A stretch of DNA of 64,000 bases from Salinispora vitiensis. GTDB taxonomy: Bacteria > Actinomycetota > Actinomycetes > Mycobacteriales > Micromonosporaceae. Below the pieces are notes generated by a model that was not told the origin of the DNA, did no database searches, and was given only the letters and a program-made list of their open reading frames with translations. Below, one piece after another: positions 42,652 to 51,164 of this stretch (its first letter is position 1; every line of letters begins with the position of its first letter). The stretch spans positions 1,053,947 through 1,117,946 of the forward strand of contig NZ_KB900388.1 of the NCBI RefSeq assembly GCF_000378825.1, written 5' to 3'. The position numbers and the translations under genes were made by a program.

Positions 42652-42890
42652 CCATATACGCCCAGGTCAGCAGCCCTTCAACCGACTACGCAATGCCCCT
42701 GTGTCATGAAGCGTCAAGAACTCCATGATCACCGATACGGCCTCACCCGCTTCTTGCGCCTCAACCCAGGCCGCGCACCACGCGGACACACTGGTCAGAG
42801 CCCTACTACCCGACTATGCAATCGCCCTGATAGACAACCACAGCGCCACTCAGGTAAAGACAACGGGATCACGAGACACTAGGTATCAAT
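42589..42890 (-). repeat. Degenerate tandem insertion-sequence ends
   Basis: Read on the minus strand, two imperfect copies with a spacing of about 127 bases start CAGGGCGATTGCATAGTCGG (near 42827) and CAGGGGCATTGCGTAGTCGG (near 42699). They continue to a shared CATGGAGTT motif (near 42730 and 42600). CAGGG-type ends are typical of ISAs1 elements. Farther right, GGGATCACGAGACACTAG near 42868-42885 resembles the IS630-like end at 52414-52445. No gene is visible in 42652-42936. Confidence 0.5.
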
Positions 42891-42936
42891 GGTAAACCCC
42901 ACTTCAAACAGAAAGACCTACCGGACATCCGCTTAG

Positions 42937-43521
42937 ATGACTTCCCTGGACCAGGTCGACCGGCCGTTCGCGCCCCCGGACCCCGGGCAAGACTTAAACA
43001 CCTTGCTGTGGCATGGTTACGAGATGACGATCAGTGAAGTCGACTGGGAGAACCGTGTCGCGACTCTCTGGCAGAAGCTCGATGAGCATGATCCTGCCGA
43101 ATTCCGCTCCAAGGTAGAGGAGCTGGCCGCTGAGCGGGACCCCGGTGATGCGAAGGCATTGTTCGAGCGGGCGTGCGCGAACGATTCCACCGGACTCGGT
43201 GAGCGGGCCGCGCCGCTCTACCGTCAGGCGCTGGCCGCCGGACTCGAGGGAATCCGAAGGCGGCGCGCGGTCATTCAGCTCGCCAGCACTCTGCGCAACC
43301 TCGGTCATCCGGAGGAAAGTGTGAGCATGCTGAGCGCGGAGATCGAGAAAGGCTCCGACGAGCTAGACGATGCGGTAGCGGCGTTCCTCGCCTTGGCGTT
43401 GACCGACGTCGGCCGCGAACGTGAGGCTGTGAGTCTCGCGCTCGGTGCCCTCGCCAAACACTTGCCCCGATACAATCGCTCCCTAGCGTACTACTCGAAG
43501 GCTGTCATCTCAAGTGAGTAG
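42937..43521 (+). CDS. Tetratricopeptide-repeat protein
   Basis: A 194-residue soluble protein. The N-terminal 60 residues (LLWHGYEMTISEVDWENRVA, then TLWQKLDEHDPAEFRSKVEE) are followed by a TPR-like helical array: ALFERACANDSTGLGERAAPLYRQALAAGL, IQLASTLRNLGHPEESVSML and AFLALALTDVGREREAVSLA. Proteins of this layout are common stand-alone TPR proteins in actinobacteria and their role is unknown. Base composition is less extreme than in its neighbours. It has its own terminator and sits as cargo between two ISKra4 fragments, followed by a small-peptide gene. Confidence 0.75.
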   Translation: MTSLDQVDRPFAPPDPGQDLNTLLWHGYEMTISEVDWENRVATLWQKLDEHDPAEFRSKVEELAAERDPGDAKALFERACANDSTGLGERAAPLYRQALAAGLEGIRRRRAVIQLASTLRNLGHPEESVSMLSAEIEKGSDELDDAVAAFLALALTDVGREREAVSLALGALAKHLPRYNRSLAYYSKAVISSE

Positions 43522-43538
43522 CGTCCCATCTGTCGACG

Positions 43539-43571
43539 AAAGGCTCCACCCTTTTGCGGGGTGGGGCCTTT
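43539..43571 (+). terminator. Hairpin terminator after the TPR gene
   Basis: AAAGGCTCCACCC at 43539-43551 pairs with GGGTGGGGCCTTT at 43559-43571 (one G-T pair) around a 7-base loop. It lies 18 bases after the TPR stop. Confidence 0.75.
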
Positions 43572-43712
43572 CTCGCGTTGTGTTCAACTGCTGCCTGTGC
43601 GCAGTTGAACGATGTCGCCGGTCAACCGGAGGTCGTCGCCAGCATTGACGTCCTTAGCCGCCTGAGCCAAGCTTCTACCAGTTCTCGCCGAGCAGGTGGG
43701 AACAGTAGATAA

Positions 43713-43937
43713 AAGTCGCCGGGAGGGGGTGAGACAAATGGAGATCGTTACCGCTGAGGTGGAGTTCGATGTCGATGACATCGAGTTCATTGAGACCGCC
43801 GCCGAGCTGCTGGCTACCTCGTACTACGTGAACATCCAGCGATGGGTGGATTCGCAACGAGTGGCCTCGCAGTCGAGGTGCAAGAAACGGAAGTCGCCGG
43901 GAGGGGGTGAGACAAATGGAGATCGTTACCGCTGAGG
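43713..43937 (+). repeat. 47-base direct repeat carrying a ribosome site and start codon
   Basis: The 47 bases at 43713-43759 recur exactly at 43891-43937, 178 bases apart. Each copy contains GGGAGGGGGTGAG, an ATG (43738 and 43916) and codons for MEIVTAE. The second copy is cut at its seventh codon by the start of ISKra4 fragment 2. This looks like a tandem duplication of a short gene, of which the second copy was truncated. Confidence 0.8.
43738..43935 (+). CDS. Small acidic peptide gene, tandemly duplicated start region
   Basis: A 65-residue product, MEIVTAEVEFDVDDIEFIET, then AAELLATSYYVNIQRWVDSQ, then a basic Arg/Lys/Ser tail that reads into the next repeat copy. The first half is strongly acidic and helical, as in leader-type sequences; the second half is Ser/Tyr/Arg-rich with a single Cys. 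It may be a precursor of a modified peptide or simply a small soluble protein; no modifying enzyme is adjacent, and I do not recognise the family. The ribosome site GGGAGGGGG is strong. The real stop could have been lost when the unit was duplicated. Confidence 0.45.
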   Translation: MEIVTAEVEFDVDDIEFIETAAELLATSYYVNIQRWVDSQRVASQSRCKKRKSPGGGETNGDRYR

Positions 43938-44492
43938 AGCCCAACACCGCAGCGTCCACATCGACATCATCATCGACTTCATCCACGTACTCGAATACCT
44001 GTGGAAAGCCACCGAAGACCTACATCCCTCCCACCAGGCCCGCGCCGCCTTCGTCCACCACACCGCCCGCGACCTCCTACAAGGCCACGCACCCCGCGTG
44101 ATCGCCGACCTGCGCGCCCACATCCAACGCCTGACCGACCACCACACCCCCGGTCTGGAACGCGCTACCGCCTACCTCACCGCCAAACAGCCCTACCTCA
44201 ACTACCACATCGCCCTTGCCCTGGGCTGGCCGATCGCCACCGGCGTGATCGAAGGATCCTGCCGCTACCTGGTCAAAGACCGCCTCGACATCACCGGCGC
44301 CCGCTGGAGCCTGACCAGCGGCGAAGCCGTCCTCCTGCTCCGCGCTGTCATCGCCAACGGCGACTTCGACCAGTACTGGCGCTACCACCTCCAACGCGAG
44401 CACCAACGCACCCACACCAGCCGCTACAAAGACCAACTCGCCCTGGCCGCATGAACCAGACAACAACCTCACTCAAAAAGAAACGCACCCCG
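43938..44492 (+). mobile_element. ISKra4-family transposase tail fragment, copy 2
   Basis: The last 170 or so codons of an ISKra4-type transposase: VHIDIIIDFIHVLEYLWKAT, then EDLHPSHQARAAFVHHTARD, then the same tail as in copy 1 through LALAA and the TGA at 44452-44454. The fragment lacks the N-terminus, so it is inactive. Its right end (…GCACCCCG) joins directly to the 5' part of ydcF, marking the insertion point. Confidence 0.85.
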
Positions 44493-45013
44493 TCGCCGAT
44501 GCTACGCACGTAGTCGTCCAGTTCGAGTGGGTTCGACGCGCACACCACCTCGACCTCCGGCCACATCAGCCGACACGTCGCGTAGGCCCGACGCTGCTGG
44601 TAAGGCCGCGACATAATCAGCACCGACTCCACCGGGATCCGGCGTTCGGCCAGCAGCGCACGGGAGAACTCCAGATTCTCGGCGGTGTTCGTGGCACGCG
44701 GCTCCACCAAAATCGCTCCCGCCGGTACGCCCTGCTCGACGGCGTACTCGCGGTAGTGCACCGCCTCCCCACGCGGGAACCGCCCAACCGTCGTCGGAGC
44801 ATTCGCGCCGGTAAACACGATCCTTGGGAACAGGCCCTCGTGGAACAGACGCGTCGCGACGACCGCCACCCCAAGATCATGACTACCCAGCCCGATCCCC
44901 ACATCACACGAACGCAACTCGTGCCGCAGATCGTGGTAGCGCCACAGCGTCACCACGTCCGCCCGAACAGCGTCGGGAATCACCTCGGCAGCAGCTGCCG
45001 CACGCCGGCTCAT
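44493..45013 (-). pseudogene. ydcF-like (DUF218) gene, 5' part cut by insertion
   Basis: The first 173 or so residues of a YdcF/DUF218 protein: LRSCDVGIGLGSHDLGVAVV, IVFTGANAPTTVGRFPRGEA, VEPRATNTAENLEFSRALLA and SRPYQQRRAYATCRLMWPEV, ending LELDDYVRSIGDG at the ISKra4 boundary. The TNTxEN and RPYxxRRAYAT motifs are diagnostic. The missing C-terminus lies at 40299-40462. The ATG at 45013 overlaps the stop of the small gene upstream (TGATG); a GTG at 45019 is also in frame. YdcF-like proteins are membrane or cytosolic proteins of uncertain role. Confidence 0.85.
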
Positions 45014-45240
45014 CAGCACCTACCAATCCGGTCCGCGCTGGATCCCCTCATGCCGCCAGCGTAGGGGTAGCGGCGCAGCACCGCTGACTCCAGCACCACG
45101 CCCGCCGGCCACCTCCAGTCCAGGAGGTTGGCGACGGCCAGGACGATCGTGAGGTCCAACGGCTCCCGTGCAACCACCGAGCGACCAGCCACCATCGCCG
45201 TACGCGAAAAGGTGACGGCCGGCAGGTGACCACTGCGCAA
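45013..45240 (-). CDS. Small hypothetical protein coupled to ydcF
   Basis: A 75-residue frame with a plausible coding core (VAREPLDLTIVLAVANLLDW, then RWPAGVVLESAVLRRYPYAG). Its TGA overlaps the ydcF ATG as TGATG, which supports translational coupling. No family is recognised; it could also be the tail of an older, longer gene whose front was lost toward 45260. It precedes ydcF and follows mmpL on the same strand. Confidence 0.4.
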   Translation of the reverse strand: MRSGHLPAVTFSRTAMVAGRSVVAREPLDLTIVLAVANLLDWRWPAGVVLESAVLRRYPYAGGMRGSSADRIGRC

Positions 45241-45261
45241 GTCACCCGCCGACCGTCCCGG

Positions 45262-47490
45262 TCATTCGTGGGCTACGGAGGGGACCCGACGCAGCGCACT
45301 GTGTTCCTTCCACGGTGCGCTACCGAGCAACACGAGGATCCCCGGCAGCAGCAGCGCCCGGATGATCGTGATGTCCACCAGGATGGCGACGGCCAAGCCC
45401 ACGCCCAACTGCTTCATTTCCAGCGTGGAGAGCGTCGCGAACACCGCGAACACCGCCACCATCACCATCGCGGCGCTGGTCACCACGCCGGCCGACGAGG
45501 CGATGCCGTGCCGGACCGAGTCGCGCAGGTCGCCGCCGTGGTGCAACGGCTCCCGGACCCGACTGAGGATGAACACGTTGTAGTCCATTGACAGACCGAT
45601 CAGCACGACGAACAGGATGACCGGAATCCATGCGACCACGAACCCGCTGGAGTCGAACCCGAGCAGACCCTCGGCCCAGGTGTTCTGGAATACCAGCGTC
45701 AGAATGCCGAAGGACGCCGTGACCGACAGGATGTTCAGCACCGTGATCACAGCCGCGATGATGATTGATCGGAACGCCAGCAGCATCACGACCAGACTGA
45801 GCAGCAGCACGAAGCCGGCGATGAGTGGCAGACGCTCGCGCAGCACCGAGGAGACGTCGGAGCTGAACGCGGTGGAGCCGCCGACCGCCCAGGTCGCCCC
45901 GGGAATCCCGCCCAGCGCAGCCGGAGCCAGCTCGGTCCGCAGCAACTGCAGCGTCTGTTCCGCCTCGGGGCTGTCGACCCGCTGCGGGAACGGCACGAAC
46001 ATCCGGGTGGTCTTTCCGTCGACCGAGGTCGTGATGCGCGGATCGTCCACCATGGAAAACTGGCCGGTTGCGCCGGCCCGGGCCATCAGGTCGGCCATGG
46101 CCGTACGGACTCGCTCGGCGCTGGCTGGATCGGCCTCGACAACGACCGTGTGGCTGGAGCCCTCGCCCGGGAACGCCGCCACCAGCCGGTCGCGGGTCTG
46201 CACGATCGGGTAGCTCTTGGGCAGGTGGTCGTCGGTGGGCATCTGCAGCTTCATGCCGGCCACCGGTGCGGTCATGAGTCCGATCAGCACCAGTCCCAGC
46301 AGCACGGTCAGGCCGGGTGCCTTGAGCGCGGGGCGCAGGATCGTGTTCCAGGTCCGACTCTCACCGGCCGCCTTCGATCGCCGCCACAGCAGCGGGATCC
46401 GCGGCGAGTTCACCTTGTCGCCGAGCAGCGCCAGCATCGCCGGGACCACGGTGAGCGAGCCGAGGATGGCCATCAGGACGACCAGGATCGTGCCGGTCGC
46501 AAGCGAGTCGAATAGGGCACTGTTGGTGAAGTACATGCCTGCCGCCGCGATTGCGACCGCGACGCCGGAGACGATGACGGCCCGGCCGGACGTGGCCGCG
46601 GTGCGCAGCAGCGCCTCGTGCAGGCTTCGTCCGGCAGCCCGCTCCTCACGCTGCCGGCGCACGTAGAACAGCGAATAGTCGACGCCGACCGCTAGGCCGA
46701 GCAGCATCACCAGACTCGACTGGAAGGGGCTGATCGGTACGAGTGCCGATACCAGCCCGCTGATCCCAAGGGCGGCCCCGACGGCCGTGAGGCCGAGCAG
46801 CAGCGGGATCCCGGCCGCGGCGAGCGCACCGAACGCAATCAGCAGGATGACCAGGGTGATCGGAATGCTGATCAGCTCGGCACGACGGAAGTCCTTTGCG
46901 TCCTGGATGGAGAACTCCTTGCGGATCGAGCCGGCGCCGATCTGCTCGATCCGCAGGTCGCCATGCGCTTGCTGCACGGATGCGGTGGCCTCGAGCATCG
47001 GCTCAACAACCTCGATGGGCTCCTTGCGGTCCTCCCCGCGCCCGCGGTCGAGCTCCACCGAGAGCATCGCCGAGCGGTTGTCCGTCGAGAAGTTCGGCCC
47101 ACGGACGATCAGGACGCCGATGCCGTCGTACGCACGCTTCAGCTCCTCGGCGACAGCGGTGCCCGTCGCCCGGTCGAGCGTGCCACCGCGGCTCTGGATC
47201 AGGACGGTCTCCATGGCGCCCTCGTCGAACTCGGCGGTGTCCACGGCGCGCTCGGCGACGGCGGACTCGCCATCGAGGTAGTCGGCGTCCTGGATCGCCG
47301 TACCCGGCACCAGGAACGAGGAGGCGTATGCCGACAGGGTCAGCAGCAGCCAGAGGGCGAGGACGAGGCCTCGCCTCCGAGCGCTCCACATCGTGAGACG
47401 TTCGGCAAGACCACGGGGGGCCCTGGGACCGCCGTCTCCCACTGGTCCAGGTGGTTGCGGCAGTGACTGGTTGATTTCCGTGACACCCAA
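45262..47490 (-). CDS. MMPL-family RND exporter
   Basis: A 742-residue membrane transporter with two halves of six helices each and large extracytoplasmic loops after the first and seventh helices. Recognisable parts are GLVLALWLLLTLSAYASSFL (helix 1), the helix-4 region VGVDYSLFYVRRQREERAAG (near residue 270, where the Asp-Tyr pair carries protons), and its repeat IGLSMDYNVFILSRVREPLH near 630. The family exports lipids, polyketides or siderophores. It faces a histidine-kinase/response-regulator pair across a 197-base gap, so it is likely controlled by that system. Confidence 0.92.
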   Translation of the reverse strand: MGVTEINQSLPQPPGPVGDGGPRAPRGLAERLTMWSARRRGLVLALWLLLTLSAYASSFLVPGTAIQDADYLDGESAVAERAVDTAEFDEGAMETVLIQSRGGTLDRATGTAVAEELKRAYDGIGVLIVRGPNFSTDNRSAMLSVELDRGRGEDRKEPIEVVEPMLEATASVQQAHGDLRIEQIGAGSIRKEFSIQDAKDFRRAELISIPITLVILLIAFGALAAAGIPLLLGLTAVGAALGISGLVSALVPISPFQSSLVMLLGLAVGVDYSLFYVRRQREERAAGRSLHEALLRTAATSGRAVIVSGVAVAIAAAGMYFTNSALFDSLATGTILVVLMAILGSLTVVPAMLALLGDKVNSPRIPLLWRRSKAAGESRTWNTILRPALKAPGLTVLLGLVLIGLMTAPVAGMKLQMPTDDHLPKSYPIVQTRDRLVAAFPGEGSSHTVVVEADPASAERVRTAMADLMARAGATGQFSMVDDPRITTSVDGKTTRMFVPFPQRVDSPEAEQTLQLLRTELAPAALGGIPGATWAVGGSTAFSSDVSSVLRERLPLIAGFVLLLSLVVMLLAFRSIIIAAVITVLNILSVTASFGILTLVFQNTWAEGLLGFDSSGFVVAWIPVILFVVLIGLSMDYNVFILSRVREPLHHGGDLRDSVRHGIASSAGVVTSAAMVMVAVFAVFATLSTLEMKQLGVGLAVAILVDITIIRALLLPGILVLLGSAPWKEHSALRRVPSVAHE

Positions 47491-47687
47491 AGGGTCCTCC
47501 CGTTGGCCGAGGTCCTGTCCTAACGGCCGTTTGACGCTATCGACCAGGCGAATGCGCGCGCTGGCACGTCAGCCCGCCCTCGGGGGTGTGGCTAGCACTA
47601 CCTCTTTGACGGGTCCGGGGCCACGCGGCAGCGCCGAGCGCGCCGGTAGCGTCCTGAACATCGCCCTACACGAAGCTGGAGTGGACG

Positions 47688-48932
47688 ATGAACAGTTGGT
47701 TCGGAGAGCGAAAACCGATTCTGCTCCGCAAGGACGGGTGGCGGGCGAGCGCCTATCTGCTGGTCTCCCTCTCGCTGGTACCGCTCTATCTCGTGCCTTT
47801 CCTGCTGATGGTCACCGGCGTGGTCGGCATCGCTGTATTCCTGATCGGCCTCCCGCTCATCCCGTCGGCGACATTCGCCGCGCGGTGGGTGGTCCGGCTG
47901 GACCGGGCCGCCCTGCTGATCGCCGGCGTCCAAACCCCCGACCCGGCGCCCACGCCCGGTCTCCGAGGCTTCATCGACGGGCGAGCCTGGCGCATTTTCG
48001 CGCACAGCATCGCCATCGCGTTCTGGTCCCTCGGCATGGGTGCCCTCGTCACCGCGCTGCTCCTCATCGCCTTCACGCTGGTCAACATGCCGTGGATCGC
48101 CACGATGATCCCGATCGACTATGCCAACATCAAGGGCTTCCCGATCAGCTACGGCGCGTCCGTGATCGGCATCCCGCTCGGTCTCCTGCTGGCCACCGGC
48201 ACCCTGCATCTGACCCGCTGGGCGGTCCGGGTGCAGACCACGTTCGGCCGGTGGATTCAGGGTGAGGACGAGACCCTGCGGCTGCAGCGCCGCGTCGCCA
48301 CCCTGGAGTCCACCCGCACGGCGATGGTCGACGCGGCGGCCGGGGAACGCGCACGGATCGAACGCAACCTGCACGACGGCGCGCAGCAACGTCTGCTCGC
48401 GGTGGCGCTGGCGGTCAGCCGGGCCAAGCGGCTGGGTGGCACCGACATGGAGAAGACCCACCAACTACTCGACACCGCACAGGCGGAGGCGAAGGCGGCG
48501 GTGCAGGAACTGCGGGCCATCGCCCGCGGCGCGCACCCGCCGATCCTGACCGAGCGCGGGCTCGTCGCGGCGACCGTCTCGGCGGCCGGGCGGCACCCCT
48601 CGCCGGTCGAACTGGACATCGATCTCCCGGAGCGTCCGTCCCGCCGGATCGAGGCGCTGGGCTATTATGTCGCCTCAGAGGCGCTGGCGAACGCGGCCAA
48701 GCACGCCGGCGCGGCGCCAATCACGATCAAGCTCTCCCGGACGACGGATGCGTCCGGTGACCAGCTCGAGGTGCGGATCATCGACGAGGGCAAGGGCGGC
48801 GCCGAGCTCACCCCCAACGGTGGGCTCACCGGGCTAGCGGACCGGGTGCACGCGGTGGACGGAACCTTCCACGTGGAGAGTCCGCCGGGTGGGCCCACTG
48901 AGGTGAAGGCGATTCTTCCTTGGGAACCGTAG
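47688..48932 (+). CDS. Sensor histidine kinase, NarL/DesK type (HisKA_3)
   Basis: A 414-residue membrane sensor kinase. The N-terminal half has four to six hydrophobic helices with no periplasmic domain, including a long segment around WRIFAHSIAIAFWSLGMGAL, so it probably senses the membrane itself. The dimerisation and phosphoacceptor box ERARIERNLHDGAQQRLLAV is near residue 222, with the His about residue 229. The ATPase domain follows with VASEALANAAKHAG (N box) and IIDEGKGGAEL-GLTGLADRV (G boxes). Its stop overlaps the response-regulator start by 13 bases. It diverges from mmpL, a common target of such systems. Confidence 0.93.
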   Translation: MNSWFGERKPILLRKDGWRASAYLLVSLSLVPLYLVPFLLMVTGVVGIAVFLIGLPLIPSATFAARWVVRLDRAALLIAGVQTPDPAPTPGLRGFIDGRAWRIFAHSIAIAFWSLGMGALVTALLLIAFTLVNMPWIATMIPIDYANIKGFPISYGASVIGIPLGLLLATGTLHLTRWAVRVQTTFGRWIQGEDETLRLQRRVATLESTRTAMVDAAAGERARIERNLHDGAQQRLLAVALAVSRAKRLGGTDMEKTHQLLDTAQAEAKAAVQELRAIARGAHPPILTERGLVAATVSAAGRHPSPVELDIDLPERPSRRIEALGYYVASEALANAAKHAGAAPITIKLSRTTDASGDQLEVRIIDEGKGGAELTPNGGLTGLADRVHAVDGTFHVESPPGGPTEVKAILPWEP

Positions 48933-49612
48933 AGAGACACCCCCGAGTTGTCATCGCCGACGACGCAGTGCTGTTGCGTACCGGCATCGCACGGCTGCTC
49001 GAGGACGAGGGGATCGAGGTGGTGGCCGAGGTCGGCGATGTGGATGCCCTCTTCGCCGCGATCGAGGAGCAGAAGCCGCATCTGGCCATCATCGACGTCC
49101 GGATGCCGCCCACCTTCAGTGACGAGGGCATTCACGCGGCGCTGCGCATCCGGGCGGAGCATCCGCACGTCGGGGTGCTGGTGCTTTCGCAGTATGTGGA
49201 CGAGGGGTACGCGACCGAGCTGCTCAGCCGGGGCACCCACGGCATCGGTTACCTGCTCAAGGACCGAGTTCCCGACATCGACGACTTCGTCGAGGCGGTG
49301 CACCGGGTGCTGGCCGGGGGCAGCGCCCTCGATCCGGAAGTTGTCGGGCAGCTCGTCGCCCGGACGAAGATGCGCAACAGCTCGGTGGTCGACCGCCTCT
49401 CCGGCCGGGAATACGAAGTGCTCGCCCAGATGGCGCAGGGATTGACGAACACGGCCATCGCCGAACGGCTGTTCGTGGCCCCACGGTCGGTCGAGAAACA
49501 CATTCGGAGCATCTTCACCAAATTCGACCTCTCCCACGACGAGCAGGACCACAACCGCCGGGTGCTCGCGGTTCTGCGCTATCTCGAATCGCTTGCACCC
49601 GGCGGTTCATGA
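48920..49612 (+). CDS. NarL/LuxR-family response regulator
   Basis: A 230-residue DNA-binding response regulator. The receiver domain (residues 8-125) has VVIADDAVLLRTGIARLLED with the acidic pair, LAIIDVRMPP with the phosphorylated Asp near 58, and LLKDRV with the conserved Lys near 112. The C-terminal LuxR-type helix-turn-helix is LSGREYEVLAQMAQGLTNTA followed by IAERLFVAPRSVEKHIRSIF. It overlaps the kinase gene, so the two are co-translated. Its likely target is the divergent mmpL promoter. Confidence 0.94.
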   Translation: MGTVERHPRVVIADDAVLLRTGIARLLEDEGIEVVAEVGDVDALFAAIEEQKPHLAIIDVRMPPTFSDEGIHAALRIRAEHPHVGVLVLSQYVDEGYATELLSRGTHGIGYLLKDRVPDIDDFVEAVHRVLAGGSALDPEVVGQLVARTKMRNSSVVDRLSGREYEVLAQMAQGLTNTAIAERLFVAPRSVEKHIRSIFTKFDLSHDEQDHNRRVLAVLRYLESLAPGGS

Positions 49613-49614
49613 GG

Positions 49615-50060
49615 TCAGCCCGGCGCCACCTGCCAATTGAATTCGCTCGGGATCAGGTCCGGTGCCAGCCAGGGCCGCAGATAGGCGGCCAGTTCATCGG
49701 ACGACGGCGGTCCGGAGGCATCCGGTTGGGCAGCGGACCGTTCGTCGGGCCGGCCGACACGGCGACCATCCACAGTGTTGGGCTGGGATCGCGCACCCAC
49801 CCCGCGTCCAGTGCACCATCGGTGCGGCCCGCCGTCAGGCCCAGCCGCAGCCGGTACGGCAGGCCCTCTGCCAGACGGGTGAGCCGGTGGGCGGTCGCGT
49901 CCGCCGGGCAGGGCCCGTGCGCCACGGCCAGGTCGGCGTCCCGCGCCGGATCGCCTCCCAGTCGGCCACCGCTGGCGCCACCAAGGCGTCGGGGATGCCG
50001 GTCACCGCCAGTACGTCGGGTCGGTCGGCCGAGGCGGCTCGGCTTCCGTCGGACGACGAT
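49615..50060 (-). pseudogene. Possible degraded gene with several frameshifts
   Basis: Three minus-strand frames each show a stretch of coding-like sequence in the right order: DVLAVTGIPDALVAPAVADW near 50010, then LTRLAEGLPYRLRLGLTAGR and DAGWVRDPSPTLWMVAVSAG near 49850-49750, then SSDELAAYLRPWLAPDLIPS to the stop at 49615. Joining them needs two frameshifts. I do not recognise the family. It fits the decayed character of the region but remains uncertain. Confidence 0.35.
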
Positions 50061-50121
50061 TCCCCCCTCCGCTGAGTCGAACCCGACCTGCGGCAGTGTG
50101 GGCGTCTCGTAAGCTTCGCTC

Positions 50122-50451
50122 ATGGTACAAATAGGAGCAATTGTTTTGAAGATGTCCGATACCCGCCGGGCGGCGACGTTCTGGAGCGAGGCGTTGGGCT
50201 ACCACTCCGCCGTCAACCCGGACTTCCTTGTGCCGAACAAGGCTGGCGCGCCGAGATTGCACCTGGATGAAACCGACCGCACGCACCTCGACCTTTGGGC
50301 TGCTGATGAGCATGAGCAGCTTGCCGAGGTTGAGCGGTTGCTGGCGCTCGGTGCCACACGAGTCGACTGGGACTATCCCGCGGGAGCTGATTTCGTGGTT
50401 CTGGCCGACCCAGACGGCAACCTGTTCTGCGTGATCAACACCAGCGCCTGA
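50122..50451 (+). CDS. VOC-superfamily (glyoxalase-like) protein
   Basis: A 109-residue single-domain VOC protein: IGAIVLKMSDTRRAATFWSEALGY at the N-terminus, then RLHLDETDRTHLDLWAADEH and VVLADPDGNLFCVINTS at the C-terminus, with the usual His and Glu/Asp metal-site positions. Proteins of this type are small lyases, isomerases or binding proteins, often for antibiotics or quinones. The substrate is unknown. It stands alone with no strong ribosome site before the ATG. Confidence 0.88.
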   Translation: MVQIGAIVLKMSDTRRAATFWSEALGYHSAVNPDFLVPNKAGAPRLHLDETDRTHLDLWAADEHEQLAEVERLLALGATRVDWDYPAGADFVVLADPDGNLFCVINTSA

Positions 50452-51164
50452 GGGCACCGGGGCGTCGAGCTCGCGATGGCGGGCCGCGTCCGATCATCGG
50501 CATGTCCGTGCACCGTTGACGGCTTTACCAGGTACGAGGTGCCCTGCTCGCGGTATGGGCTGGGTCGGATGCAGTTGGTGGAGACGCTGCGGTTCCGGCC
50601 GGGCCGCGCTTGTGGGCCGTCGCGGGCACAATTGTGCTGCGACCTGCTGCGCTAGCGCAAGCACATCAACGTCCATGGCCACTACTCATTCCAGTTGCCC
50701 GAACTCGGCGGCGCCAGGCGTATGCTGCGCGACCCGGACGCGGGCGACGAGGACTGACTGCGTGCTGCATCCGACGATGTCTGATCATGGGGTCGTCGTG
50801 TTCGAAGCAGTCAGGTCGAGCCAGTGCGCCCAACGGTCGAGCTGTTGCGGAGAGGTCCATAGCTCGGTGAGGAACTCCAGCATGTGATCGTGCACTGCGG
50901 CTCGCTCGGCCGCGGTAACGGGGCGGTATCCAAGGCTCGCCACGGCAGGAGGGCGGCGGCGCCGAGTTGCAGCGCTGGTTCTGTCCGTGAGTCCGAGAGC
51001 CGGTAGTCTGTCCCTCTCGCAACCGCCCGCTACGGGCCCAAGCCACCGCGGTGATCGTCCCAGCCTGCTGACACCCGCGGTTGGTGCAGGTCGGCCTCCG
51101 ATCCTCCTGCCAGCCGCCTTGAAAACCGTTACGCGGCGGCGCACCCCCTCACTAGGCTGCGGCG
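50452..51164. other. Intergenic stretch with transposon debris
   Basis: About 710 bases without an intact gene. The frame 50656-50757 (separate entry) looks like a transposase tail. A minus-strand frame ending at 50785 has a plausible last 50 residues (YRPVTAAERAAVHDHMLEFL, then TELWTSPQQLDRWAHWLDLT) but an Arg/Pro-rich, unconserved front, so it may be another decayed gene. The promoter of the Eis-like gene should lie near 51100-51164. Confidence 0.4.
50656..50757 (+). mobile_element. Probable Tn3-family transposase C-terminal remnant
   Basis: The frame reads RKHINVHGHYSFQLPELGGA, then RRMLRDPDAGDED and a stop, closely resembling the last residues of Tn3-type transposases (H-I-N-x2-G-x-Y-S-F ... 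RDPDA). A TAG just before it ends any longer frame. It is only about 33 codons long. Confidence 0.45.

Noticed and set aside
43713..43937. CRISPR-like repeat
   Set aside because: Only two copies, 47 bases each, 131 bases between them, and the unit includes a ribosome site and start codon; no cas genes.
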